Source: Earliella scabrosa
Lineage: Eukaryota > Basidiomycota > Agaricomycetes > Polyporales > Polyporaceae
DNA: 64,000 nucleotides
Assembly: GCA_022605405.1 (NCBI GenBank)
Contig: JABYQQ010000001.1
Span: forward strand, 5,022,001 to 5,086,000
Reading direction: 5' to 3'
Position 1 is the first letter of the stretch. Every line of letters starts with the position of its first letter. Made by a program: the position numbers and the translations under genes. Positions 23,438 through 34,744 of this stretch are shown here, in pieces. The notes under the pieces are model-generated. The model made no database searches. It was not told the DNA's origin and saw nothing but the letters and a program-made list of their open reading frames with translations.

Positions 23438-24235
23438 GACGCACGGTCCTAGAAGCGTTCGGTATTCGCTATCCACGAACACGCGACCTATCCCAGACTT
23501 AGTCAGCTCCCTCCCCTTCCTCCGTAGGCTGCGCAATCATTCACACACCGATTCGGCACCGGTCCGGATCGGGTTCTCGTTCTACAAGCATCAGCCAGAT
23601 TTCTGACAAGCACACGTCAGTTTGCATGTTCATTGCGCAGCAGTGTCTTCAGGCAGCACACCTTCGGACAGTATCCGGGGACTGTTGTACGCTGACGCCG
23701 AGGAGGCAGAACTTCCCTGCAAGTTCTCCTCTGGTCAAGTCGTTATAGAGATTGAGTCAGTATGTGGCATCCATCCTACATGCGCCGCCATGCACTGACC
23801 TCCGTGAACATGTGATAACAGTGCCCGCGCATGCAGCGCGTCCACCTCCGATGCGAATGCCTCGAGAGCGGCTGCGGACGATTGTGCCATGATAGAGCGG
23901 GTGAGAGGACAGTACGAGTTGCGATACAACTGCAACTGACAGCTCAAGTTGATTCTCGTCCGCACTGCCACTCGCGTGATTCCCACGGCCCCTCCCGATG
24001 CGTCGTCGCCGCGCAGCACTTTCTCCGACTCACGCGGATATGACCTAGCCAACTTGAACACCGACAGATTTAGGCCGACCAGAGCGGGTCCACGAGACAC
24101 TCTCGCAACGGCGTCGTCCACATGGGCCAGTTACCGCTACCTCCGAACTCCCGGACCGACGTCGATGTACACCAATGCGCTCTGCCTGCGCCGGACCGCG
24201 GTCACTACACCTCCGCTCGTGCTTGCATCGGAGCC
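23438..24235. other. divergent spacer between helicase and R2
   Basis: The helicase and R2 genes are transcribed away from this segment. It should hold both promoters, and the Helitron 5' terminus if there is one. No gene is recognised, and no clear TATA or element end was found. Confidence 0.4.
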
Positions 24236-25479
24236 ATGTCGGTCTTAAGCACCGACGTGGAGCCATCGACGACAAGTACCCACAACCCAGCAACACCGAC
24301 CTACTCGACGACCCCCTCATCGATGGCGACTTCCAACCCATTCCTCCACGGCGATTCCTCTCGATTCGTCCTTTTCCCTATTCGCTACCCCCAGGTTCGT
24401 CCAACTGCGTCCTCCGACACCGCGAACATCCCCATTCACGTTCCGCAGCTGTGGGCTGCGTACAGAGACGCACATCGCAGTATCTGGTCTGCAGGCGAAG
24501 TTGACCTGTCCAGAGACAGCATGCAGTGGACGAACGCTCTGACAGAAGACGAGCGCAAGTTCTTTTCTACCATCCTCGCCTTCTTCGCCGCCTCCGACGG
24601 GATCGTAGCGGAGAACCTCGCCCAGCGCTTCTGCGCTGAAGTACAGGTGCCAGAGGCGCGGTGCTTTTACGGCGTGCAGATCATGATGTATGTACCTTAC
24701 AAACAGCGTATTCGTCGCTGACTTTCTGTAGGGAGAATGTCCACGCAGAAGTCTATAGCCGAGCAATCCAGGAGCTCGTTCCCAACAGAGACGAACAAGA
24801 CCAGCTATTCCGCGGCTTCCAAACCATGCCCTCTGTACGCGCAAAGGCAGATTGGTGCCTGAGGTGGATCGACAACTCGGAGAACTCCTTCTCCGTCCGC
24901 CTGTTGGCATTTGCCATCGTCGAGGGCGTTTTCTTTTCATCATCCTTCGCTGCCGTCTTCTGGCTCCGACAACGCAGCCTGATGCCTGGTCTGGTACAAG
25001 CAAACGCGATGATCGCTCGTGACGAGGCTCTGCACGTCTCTTTTGCTTGTCTCCTGTATAAGCACGTCAACCTGCCAGTGAACACCGAGACTGTGCACTC
25101 CATGGTCACAGAGGCGGTGCGCCTCGAGCACGAGTTCTTCATCTGTGAGCACCGATCTGCTTCCCACTGATATCTAACAACTCATCCGAGCATAGCTGCC
25201 CTCCCCAAGCCTCTGCTTGGAATGAACTCAGTCATGATGCGCCAGTACGTTGAATACGTGGCCGATTTCTTGCTCAAGGAGCTCGGATTTCGACCCCTCT
25301 ACAACGCAGCCAACCCCGTATGTGTCTGCGCGCGTCTGCGCTGGTGTCGTCTTGCTTATCGCCTACTTCAGTTTCCCTTTATGCAGATCAGCGTGGTGGA
25401 AAGAAAGACCAATTTCTTCGAACGTCCTGTTAGCGACTACCTCGGAATCCCGGTTCCGCGCACCGCAGACGACATCTAA
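24236..25479 (+). CDS. ribonucleotide reductase small subunit (R2)
   Basis: Class I ribonucleotide reductase beta subunit, which houses the diiron-tyrosyl radical needed by R1 to make deoxyribonucleotides. Five exons (24236..24394, 24449..24687, 24732..25144, 25196..25317, 25372..25479) give 346 aa; all introns are GT-AG, 44-54 nt. Landmarks: [22 protein letters not shown] with the first metal-binding Asp; [39 protein letters not shown] with Glu, His and the radical Tyr; [58 protein letters not shown] and [12 protein letters not shown]. The fourth intron is set by alignment to the family NPF.FM block. The protein ends PVPRTADDI rather than in the Phe-rich acidic tail typical of eukaryotic R2, which docks on R1. 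It has diverged from ordinary fungal R2 but all key residues are present. It is divergent from the helicase and 13 kb from an R1 gene. Confidence 0.93.
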
Positions 25480-26574
25480 AGCCATATGTAGATGACGAGG
25501 AAATATGGCCGCCGGCTACACTAGGCGGCGGAACCCGGGAAGTAAACGTGCTGTATGATATAGGACCCCCGTACGATAGTTTCAGACATGCTGGTCGATC
25601 CATCCTCCATCCTGTTCTCAACATCAATCCAGACAAATGTTGTGGGCGATCCTCTCCGTGCACGAAGACTTAACCTCTCATTCAGATTCCTGCCCGACTT
25701 AAACACACATATTGTCGAGGGCCCCGTGAACTATGGGCTCCGCACTGCATATACACCATCGCGTGATCGGTACTAGCATTCATGCTATACTACAGACTGC
25801 AATCTCGGCATAACGACACTCCGCCAGAAAATCGAGACAGGAACTCTGTCGAGATTACTTCTGGGCCTTGACCTCGACCGCTACCATGAACCCCGCATTG
25901 AAAACCTACCATCCAACACATCCCCCCATGTACGCTCCAGACAGCAAGGCTGTCGGAGTCCGTCGCGTTCGCCGGAATGACTGTACCGATGCCAACCGGG
26001 CGTGTGGAAACAGACTCTGATCTCGTGCTCCCGGTCAATAGACTCCGCTGCGTCTTCAATACTTCACTTCGCACCGCGAAGGCGCATTCGCGCATCTCAG
26101 AACCAGAAGTTTCAGAGTTTGGGATACATGCCGGCTACGGCCCCGCCTGCACGCGCCCCGGTACCTATGTAGGGTTCTCGATCTATGCGGCAATGTCGCA
26201 CCGTCATGTCCGTGCCCCAACCAAGAACAACACGCCACCCCCGGCCGCCCGCTCCCCACCGTACACTCCGCGTTACGACCTGAGTCGCCATTCCATTCTC
26301 AATCTGCGCCCATACTGACTACTACCATATTCACCACGCGCTCCTAGCTGGGTCGTAAGCAAAGATGAATGGCAGCAAACCGCCAACACCAACAGCGGGA
26401 GTTACGGATGTTTTGCGACCATCCTTCCGCACCGCCAACATCAGCGCCGCGACAGAAAATGTATGGCCCAAACCGGCCTGTCCGATATCTGCTGAAGTCT
26501 GCTCATAAGCAAATGTAAATGCTGCACTCTCTAGAAATAGTTAAACCCTGCCCGCTGCTAACTGCATCCACCCA
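25480..26574. other. intergenic, no gene recognised
   Basis: A plus frame at 25977-26318 and minus frames at 25430-25706 and 25790-26095 show no domain. Confidence 0.4.
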
Positions 26575-27410
26575 ATGAATCTGTCTTCTGCCACCACAAC
26601 TGCACATTCACCACACCCCCTCACTGCGTTGCGGATGATCGCTTTGCCTCAATGCGCGATCTGCGCTGCGCCGACCATCTTCAGCTGTGCACGCTGCGAC
26701 AACGCGTACTACTGCAACGCGGAACACTTCGTCGAAGTACGTGTCGGAAGCAGAGAACTCGTCGTCGCACTCACCGACTGCAGCACTGGCCTCAGCATCG
26801 CCTCCACTGCTCAAACGTAGTCAGAACCCTTCTCCCGACGAACAGCGAGGACCAGACCTTACGGTCCGCTCCCGGACCTTCCTCTCGACAGAACTCTTCC
26901 CCCTCCGAGCCTCGTCCCGAACTTCACGACCTCAGCACCAGTGAAGTCGTCGCCCTGCTTGCTCATCCGCATATGCGTGCGTGTGCAATCTCCCGTTTGC
27001 ATCGCACCAGCACCCTTCGGAACGTTGCGCTGACCGTCCACGCAGGACTCCCGCAGCTCATACGTGTCCCCATCGCACATCAAACGTCAACTGCAGGCAA
27101 GCTGGTGCACATGCCTGCCGTGCAACACTTCTTTCAGAGGCGATGTGGACGCGCGTTCATACAGTTCGGCCGTGGTATGCGCTTCCTGCAGTCACCCTTT
27201 CACATATTCTACTGTGTAGACTCCTACACGAACAACACTCACCACAACCGAGCGGTAGAATCCATGACCGAAGCCGCTACCCCAAAACCGCGACCATGGC
27301 CAGGACTGGTATTGATTTTGAAGCTTGCCAGCGCATCCAGCAAGACATACGTGGACGTGGAGACCGCTGACATTTCAGATATCCGCGAATATTTTGTACA
27401 CTTTTCTTGA
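26575..27410 (+). CDS. MYND-type zinc-finger protein (right copy)
   Basis: Starts MNLSSATTTAHSPHPLTALR. The finger begins QCAICAAPTIFSCARC, continues NAYYCNAEHFVE and, after an intron (about 26737-26781, gtacgtgt...ctgcag), ends HWPQHRLHC. As in the left copy, the YCxxxC cysteine is His. The remaining exon runs to TGA at 27410, with a central Leu-rich stretch and the C-terminal block FFQRRCGRAFIQFGRGMRF, then LVLILKLASASSKTYVDVE and DIREYFVHFS, which match the left copy at 14707. MYND fingers bind proline-rich peptides in partner proteins; the partner is unknown. It is about 1.1 kb downstream of R2 and about 1.6 kb upstream of the next F-box/NTase gene, mirroring the left arm. Confidence 0.7.
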
Positions 27411-29016
27411 GAGAAGATGGCAAGGAGATCAACAGGGGCGGGATGGGGAGAGAGAATGCCACGACGTAAATTCATAAGCTCGTCCAAAGCTCGTCGCCCC
27501 GCCACCCAAATCAGGCGGAGTCTAGACTCTCACGCGCATATCCACGTGGCACATGCTCTGCGCTTGATACAACCACCACTGCTCACTCCAGAACACCGTG
27601 CTGCCAATACAACGTCCACATTGTCACCACACCTCTACACTCCATCCCGACCCAGCCGTCTAAAACGGAGGTACATCACCTCATCGCATCGAGCCTGTAA
27701 CTGACCAGCATACGTATACAGTCCTTGCAACCACAGTACGACGACAAGCTCCCTCCTTCCTATGTCCGTTCATACCCGACACCGCGTACATCACCACACA
27801 GCGTCGCCGTGGCCTCTAACCCACGTCCCAACTCCGCCGCCAGCAAGCCAGCACCATACACAGTCATCCGCATGCTACGATCACCCGCACACATCAACAC
27901 AGCTTGGACCGCACACTTGCCAACCAGCAATGTCTCCGGAGCAGCACCCGCCCGTAAAAAGCACCGATCCCCTCTATCGTTCTCCCACTTACTGGAAATG
28001 AGCCCCCTCCTGCCTCAGCCCATGCTGTCAGTGTTGCGTGAGTGCCCTCCCTCCGCCAAAATGCAGACGCTCACCAGCATAACTACGATACATAGTGCCG
28101 CGTGGATCCCTTCCATTCTGTCGCGGATGATGTCAACTTCCTGCCCATCTTTCCAGATGACAACAAGCGCGACCAGCCAGACAACGCGCCATCTGCGCGC
28201 CGACGTACGCGTTTATGTTCGGCAGGACTTTCCGCGCAGCCCACCCGCCTCCTCTCCCTTCCATTGTCACCGCAACCATTCCCGCACTGCTCGGCCGCAT
28301 GTCTCGCTCACCTTAACGAACCGACTTCCGCCGCTGTAAGATGTTCTAGTCAGTTACCTCCCTTCAACAAAAACCGCCCTACTCGGATCTCGGACGTCCA
28401 CTATGTCATTCGCGCGACTCACAATACCGAAACCTCCTGCCCTTCCGCCACCACGTGGACGATTCCAATAGGGAGGCGGCGCATCGCCCATCGACTAGGA
28501 GGGAGATGTACTCCCGATTTCCGCAGGGTCAACGATCTGCACCACACACCTGACCACATTTCAGCAGGCCGCGGCACCCTCAGATGCTGCCTCCCACTCT
28601 GAATGGTCATCGAGCACCCTCCTTCTCTCGCTCCATTCAGACACAGACTGACCTACGAATCCTCCCGAACAGTCGACGCCTCCTACGATACAAACACCTC
28701 CGATGGCCGCGGCACAGACCGGTCCTACGACTCCACCTCTGATCGTCGACCCCGTCTTCTGACTGTCCTCGCGCTACGTCCCGATACCACGGACCGAACT
28801 CAACCATCGGCCCGGCGCTCTCGTGCACCCCAGGCCACTTGCACATATTTATCTGACCACGCGCTACGGTACTCCGGTACACTTCCAGACAGTCCCCGCT
28901 CACACCGATCCGTTTCTCTCGTCGCACGTCACTGCAGGCTATTCGAAACTGCCATCACAGCTCCTCCTCCAGTCCTTCTGCGGCAGCCGCTCTATCGTGG
29001 TCTGTCGAGAACACGC
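27411..29016. other. C-rich stretch without a recognised gene
   Basis: Long Pro/Ser/Thr-rich frames (27725-28339 and 28603-29130, plus) look like compositional artefacts of a C- and A-rich strand. A TATA-like CATATTTAT near 28842 may serve the gene at 29017. Confidence 0.4.
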
Positions 29017-30221
29017 ATGACTCGTTCCGGTACAATGAGTACGTCGAACACGGCCGCTACTGCGACTGCACCCACACCCCGCGGAGCTGGAATGTATGTT
29101 TCTGAAATGTCTGCCTGCCACTACCGCTGACAATCGGCCACAGATTGCACATCGACATAGGTCGTGTCATGACCGACCGTATGGACCTGGCCCAGCTCAT
29201 GCTGTGGGCCCAAGTGTGTCGCACAAGCCGGACACACGTCGCCGCCGCCCTGCAACGCACACTCTACATCATGCTACGCCGCTTCCTGCCGTCGGACCGC
29301 GAACTTCTTCGAATCATCACCGACTGCAAAGCGATCATCGGCGGGCTCTTCGCGCTCTGCTTCCTCCTCCGGGATCGGGGATTCGATCCTTCCACCCTCG
29401 ACATCTACGCTAGCGACGCCTCATTCCCCACCCTCGTCGAGTACTTCATGTACTCACCCCTCCTTGCTCCGCATCTTCGGTTCAACGGTACCACCATGTC
29501 CAACCATCAGCACCGCGTCAGATTCCTTGTCAGACGCGAAGCCACGTTCAACACAAACTCGGGGAAACGCATTCGGTTGCGCGAATCCGCCACGGTCAGC
29601 GCGTGTTCCCCCATCGGCCGCGCGTGGACGACCGCTCTCATGAACTTTGTTACGGAGACGTCCTTTGGATGTGCCTACCCGCGCCTCACCCTCAACCAAC
29701 GCGCGCTCATATCAGACGTCTACGAGTCGGTGCTCCCGCCGGAAGCACGACGCATGAGGCATGTTCTTCAGCACAACGGATTTAGCTTACAGACGCACCC
29801 CGCCCAGTGGGAAGACTATGCCGTACAAGTACCACCACCTTCCGTCCGTCCTCCAGGTATCTTCCCCTGCTTTCGCAGCCAGCATCTTTGTCCCGACCAG
29901 GGCCGCTACTTCGGAGATAGAGGGTCTCTGGTGGGGTACTTCGACCCAACGCCCGTGGCTCATTCCGTTGCCCGCGCCCGCGGAACCCCCCCCTACGGAC
30001 CAATGGCAGCGTGGAGACTGTGGGTTCGTCAGTGCTGCGACCGCGCATGCATCGTCAACGACCCTATCCTCCACAGCTCCATCATCTCTTCCCCGCTCAT
30101 CATCACTGATGAGCGCACGTTTCATCAGCCGTCCGACGACGCAGATACCATGTCCAATCCTCGCGCTCTGTCCTCCATCCCTATCCCCGTCCGCGGACGC
30201 GGGCGGGCCTTGACTATCTAG
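29017..30221 (+). CDS. F-box-like/NTase-fold protein, long type (copy E)
   Basis: Two exons (29017..29093 and 29144..30221, intron 50 nt) give 384 aa. The F-box-like part is ILHIDIGRVMTDRMDLAQLM, then WAQVCRTSR. The NTase-like core begins AIIGGLFALCFLLRDRGF. One acid of the pair is kept (TLDIYASD), and the third site reads KRIRLRES, so it is probably inactive. Family blocks: TTALMNFVTETSFGCAYPRL, CPDQGRYFGDRGSLVGYFDP, PPYGPMAAWRLW. Motif order and retained residues make it the counterpart of copy B (12923) in the left arm. It lies directly before the short-type copy at 30661, the same order as B then D. Confidence 0.7.
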
Positions 30222-30660
30222 CAAGCGCACGCACCATTCCTCGGAAAATATCGTCCGCGAATAGGCGACGACCAATCAGCAGAGCGCATCGCTGACTGCG
30301 AAGACTCTGTTCGCAAGATACATATTTATATGAGAGCGAATGGTCAAGACCGGGACTGGAGATCGCAGCATTGCATGTAACCACTGTTCTGCTTGTACAT
30401 ATGTTGCTCTGTCCGTGACGCGACTTGCTCTACTGCCCACATGAACATACGCCGCGCCGCTCCGGCCATTGCTGTTATGCGGTCCGTCGGGCCGCACACG
30501 TTTAGAGTTGGCAGGGAATGATTCCGATTCAACCGGAATATCCCAGGACTTGGCTATAACTGGCCGAGGCCGAACGACCCCACCTTTGACTCAGGCTTCC
30601 GTCAGGGTCGCTGTACACAGAGTACCACTCTGCGGCGCCCAGCACGCTAGCAGAGGTCCC
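30222..30660. other. spacer with a TATA-like element
   Basis: A TATTTATA-like sequence lies near 30323-30332, over 300 nt upstream of the next ATG. No gene recognised. Confidence 0.35.
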
Positions 30661-31759
30661 ATGTCAACTTCGCCTTCGGGTTCCCCTTCCTTCTCCTCCG
30701 ACATAGTCTCCTTCCCGCACGCCACACGTGCGTCGACCATCTCCTGGGCGTCCACTCCTCCTCCTCCCCGGAGCTTACCAGAACTGATCGGACCGATCCA
30801 GTGAGCCACTCCGTATATTCTGTGTCCCCCCGCACCCACATTCCTTCCCAAGAATCCCAACAGACATCATCGTCAGCATTATCCAACAATCTGACACCCT
30901 CACCATCCTCTCCTGGCGACGCACCTCCCGAGCCCTCTTCACCGTCGCGGCCACTGTTCTGCGCCATCGATACCGCGCCAGCGTCGCCCCGTTCTTCCCG
31001 GACGTAGCACGGCTCGATCAGCTTCTTCGGCAGCACGGCGCGCTAATATCCGGCTCCGTTGCTCTTCAATTCTTTCTCAACGAAGAGCCATGGACACCTG
31101 GTGACCTCGACATCTACGTGCCGGCCAAATGCTACCGCGCGTTCGTACAAACCATCTTCCACGACGACGCATTTGCCCTCCGATTCCACCCGCGTCAGCG
31201 AATCTCGCCGGCTGCCATGGCTAGCGAACTCAGTCTCGACCTCGATTACATCTTACTCGCCCTCGCTAACACCGAAGGAGACGGGATTCCCTCCCCGGCC
31301 GCAGACTCGCAAGGCATTAAGCAGGTTCTGCGCTTCCGTACCTCCACCGGTCGCAACGTCGACATCGTCTGCAGTCCCGTGGACGATGCCATAACTGCAT
31401 TGCATGCATTCTGGTCAACACTCGTCGCAAACTTCATCTCTCCCGACGGATGCGGCTGCGGCTTCCCCGCCGGCACGATGAACCGGAAAGGCTTCGTCAA
31501 GGCGGGAAGCTTGACACAACGCGACATTGCAGCCGTGATAAAGTATACACGGCGAGGGTTCACCATCGTCCACGACCGATGGCAGTCCATGGATGACGAT
31601 CCATCCACGTGGGACATCGACTATTTCGGAGACGTCGATGCAATGGCACTCAGTTTTCGCCTACACGCAGACGAAGAACCTCTACCGCTACCAGTGGAGC
31701 GAACTGACCGAGGCTGGCACATCATACATCCTTTCCCGCACATCGAGGTAAAGCCCTGA
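30661..31759 (+). CDS. F-box-like/NTase-fold protein, short type with intact acidic triad (copy F)
   Basis: Exon 1 (30661..30800, MSTSPSGSPSFSSDIVSF...) joins exon 2 (30853..31759) over a 52-nt intron to give 348 aa. The acceptor at 30852 was chosen because it restores the F-box-like segment IPTDIIVSIIQQSDTLTILS, then WRRTSRALF. The NTase core has GALISGSVALQFF (GS motif), GDLDIYVPAK (D-x-D pair) and TGRNVDIVCSP (third Asp), so all three metal-binding acids are present. STLVANFISPDGCGCGFPAG and LPVERTDRGWHI match copy D. A nucleotidyl or phosphoryl transfer activity is possible but the substrate is unknown. It is the right-arm counterpart of copy D. Confidence 0.72.
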
Positions 31760-32700
31760 CCCTTACTTCCCGTGCAATGCATGTCTAAAATCTGTTCCAG
31801 ACCCTTTCCACCTAAGCCTCGTTTCACACTGACGCTTCGGCCCGATGCTACGCAGGAGCATCGTGCGCGAACATCAGTGAGCGACTGTCATTCCAAATGT
31901 ACTAGTTCTCTACAATATAGCGTGCTGCTCGCCACCCTTCGCCCACCGCAGCGATGAAACTCAATCAGTAGTGACTCCAAATCCCGCCGGAAGGTTCAGA
32001 AGAGAACCGCACACGGCGTCCAAGGTGCGGAACGCCGCCTGCAGAAGCCAGCACTCCGCTGTTCTCAGAACCCAGCTATTCACGTAGTGACAGAACCCAG
32101 GTACCGCACGCAACCCTTTCACCCAGAACAGTCGCACGGGCACGTCAAGACCTGTCATTCACAAGCCACGAGGACCGAATTCACGGCCATCTCGTCACTG
32201 GAACACGCACTAGATGCTCTCGTACAGCCCGACCGCCGCGTTCCGCTCCACAGCGCAACCGAGCGCTACCCGGCCCGCGCTTATCTCCGCCCCAGGGTCC
32301 GGGCGCCGTTTTTGGACAAAGGGCGCCGCGCTAGAGATCTGGGCGGCGAATCTCCGTCGACGGCGAAGGCGCTCAGCTCATGCCATCCAGCTGCACCCAT
32401 TCGCAGCCCCGCCGCGCCCTTCATACACGCTCACATCCGACCGCGCCGCACGCATCGACTCCCCGCACGCTGTCCCACTCCCGCCTTCTCCCACATCCGC
32501 CCCCTCGCCTCCACACCCGTCCGGCAGTTTCGCCCTCCGCTGCCTTCTCTTCCGCTTGCCCGTCCGCCTCCTGCTCGCTGGTGCACGGTCACCACACGAC
32601 TGTACGCGAACGTCGCGCGCCGTCTCGCCCCCCCCCATCAACAGGAATGTCAGGGAATCCGGAGCACGCACGATCATCCAGCGCGGTCAGACCGGTACGT
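31760..32700. other. intergenic, pyrimidine-rich
   Basis: The long frame that starts upstream of 32700 is Pro/Ser/Arg-rich and looks compositional. No gene recognised. Confidence 0.35.
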
Positions 32701-34234
32701 ACTTCCTTGCTCCACTGTACCCCGTCCCAGCCACAATCGCTGCCCCCGCCCCAACACCATGCTGTCGCTTCAAATTCTCCCCCCCCCGCACGCTCGCCCG
32801 TAGCTCATCTTCACGATTCCGCTCCATTCCCATTGCTGCTCCCTCCCCCTTCCTCCTCTCCATCCCCGCGCCCTCTAACTACCGCCTCTCCAGCTTGAGC
32901 ACATCGCGCCACCCCCGCCTCCTTTCCTCCCGCAATCCGACAACCGCGCAACCCCCGCTGCGTTTCTTGCAGCCCCTCTGGACAGGTACGTTCCGCTTGT
33001 CCTCACTCACCCTCGCATCCCTTCCCAACCCCATTCCGCACTCCGCCGCAACACGGTCGCGCTCCCCCACTCCCTGCCACAGCTCACCGGCCACCCGGCA
33101 CACCCCCTTCAACGAAAACCACGGCTGGCTGTCTCCGACGATGCCCTCGTCGCATTTCAGCATCCATACCACTCCGCGTAAGCCTCCACCACTTCTAAGT
33201 CACTTCCACGTGACAAAACGGCCTCGTGCCCTTTCAGCGGTTTCTCCCGACATGCACACCGAACAGATGCTATATCAAGCAACATTGCAGCACATGCAAT
33301 CGTTCATAGAGAACCTCGAACCCCGCTCCCTCCAAGCTGTCTACCAACTCGCAGCCCACCGACTGCGCGTCTGGCTTGCGACCACGCTGCCCGACGCCAA
33401 CAGCTTGGATGCAGACAACACAGCTGCAGCACACAACGCTGCACATCAGCTTGCTCTCCTCGCTCTTGTACGTCCTCTCGCCATTCGCATCCCTCGTTCT
33501 AACGCTTACACATGTCCCACCGTTCCCCAGTCACAAACATACCGCGCGCCTTCTCCCGACGCCCGCGCATTCAGCCACATCGAGGCGCAGTCGCCCACAG
33601 ACAGCATCGGCTACGGCAACGGACAGCTCGCGACCATCCCTTGTCCTTCCTCCACGGAGCCGCTCTCTTCAAACCCGCTCCCGCCAGCCACGTACTCCGG
33701 CCCGACAGCTTCCCGCGCACACGTTAACTCACAGCACAGCCTTCTCAAACGCCACAAGCTCGCGATCAGGGACACCGGCGGCACGCCTGACATCGCGCTA
33801 TTGTGGAACTCCATTCCAAATCAAAACGTCGATCGCTCCCACGCTGGTGAGCAACATCGTGCACGCCACGCTGCGAGTTGTTTTTGAATGTGTACTTGAC
33901 AGTTTTGTTCTCAGACCACCTGGGCGAAGTTTACGACAATCCCCTCCCTGCGCGGAACAGCATTCCTCTTCCGGTGCGTAACACCGTTTACCCGAATCAC
34001 ATGTTTCTAACCCAGCCTCTCAGCCGCGCGCCCCCGAAGATGACACCGCGATCTGCGTGCTGTGCGGGTCCGCACACAACACATCACAGAATTCGGTACG
34101 TCGAACTTTCTCACTGCGGCGCGTTCCCGCAGGAACCAACGCACACCATATCCGTCTACGCTCCCCAGGCCTCCAGCATACTGTGCGCTTCCTGCTCTAG
34201 TCAGGGTCCCGCCGCACCGAGCGCGTACCGCTAA
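32701..34234 (+). CDS. hypothetical protein, exons uncertain
   Basis: A plus-strand frame stays open from before 32701 to 33887. The part from 33251 looks most protein-like: MHTEQMLYQATLQHMQSFIE, then LQAVYQLAAHRLRVWLATTL, an Ala/Leu-rich helix-forming stretch. A likely intron (gtacgtcctc...ttccccag, about 33468-33532) is followed by a Ser/Pro-rich region. Downstream exons may extend past 33900. I recognise no family. The strongly C-rich strand can generate long spurious frames, so parts may not be coding. Confidence 0.25.
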
Positions 34235-34744
34235 ATGCGCGTATGGTCCGTCGCTTGCGTTTCCCTCGCTTCCTCCGTCGCCCCGCCCTTCCACGCACTT
34301 CTTTCTTGGCTCTATTGCTTCTCCTCGTCACACGCACGCGCGTTAGCCACTTCCCTTGATCCGACTGCTGTTCCCGACGCATCCGCGTCATGCAACTGAC
34401 CAGGACCCCGTCCACTGTTCCACCGACCTATGCACCGTCTCCGGTTCGGCCTCGCCTCGCTCCGCTTACAACCTTCGCTGTAGATTAATCGTACATACTG
34501 ACAATTGATCGTCTCCATATTCACACGCATCCTTGCCCCGCTAACAATGAGAGACAGTGGACGACGACCCACATACTCGTACAACTCATACTGACATTCA
34601 GATCATCTCCCCCCCGCTGTTGTTGGCATCGGTCCATCTTCGACACCGCCGCCCCCCCCCCCCCCAACGCGTCACTCGCGACCCGTCCCTACAACCCATG
34701 TCAGTGCGATCACCACACGACTTCCTAACTGCGCGCTTACCTGG

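Noticed and set aside
27725..28602. Overlapping plus-strand frames of 166-204 codons
   Set aside because: Two frames overlap with equally biased Pro/Ser/Thr/His composition and neither shows conserved-looking blocks.
32214..33250. The N-terminal part of a long plus-strand frame read as a Ser/Pro/Arg-rich protein
   Set aside because: The strand is very C-rich, so long frames arise easily, and there is no domain-like segment before 33251.
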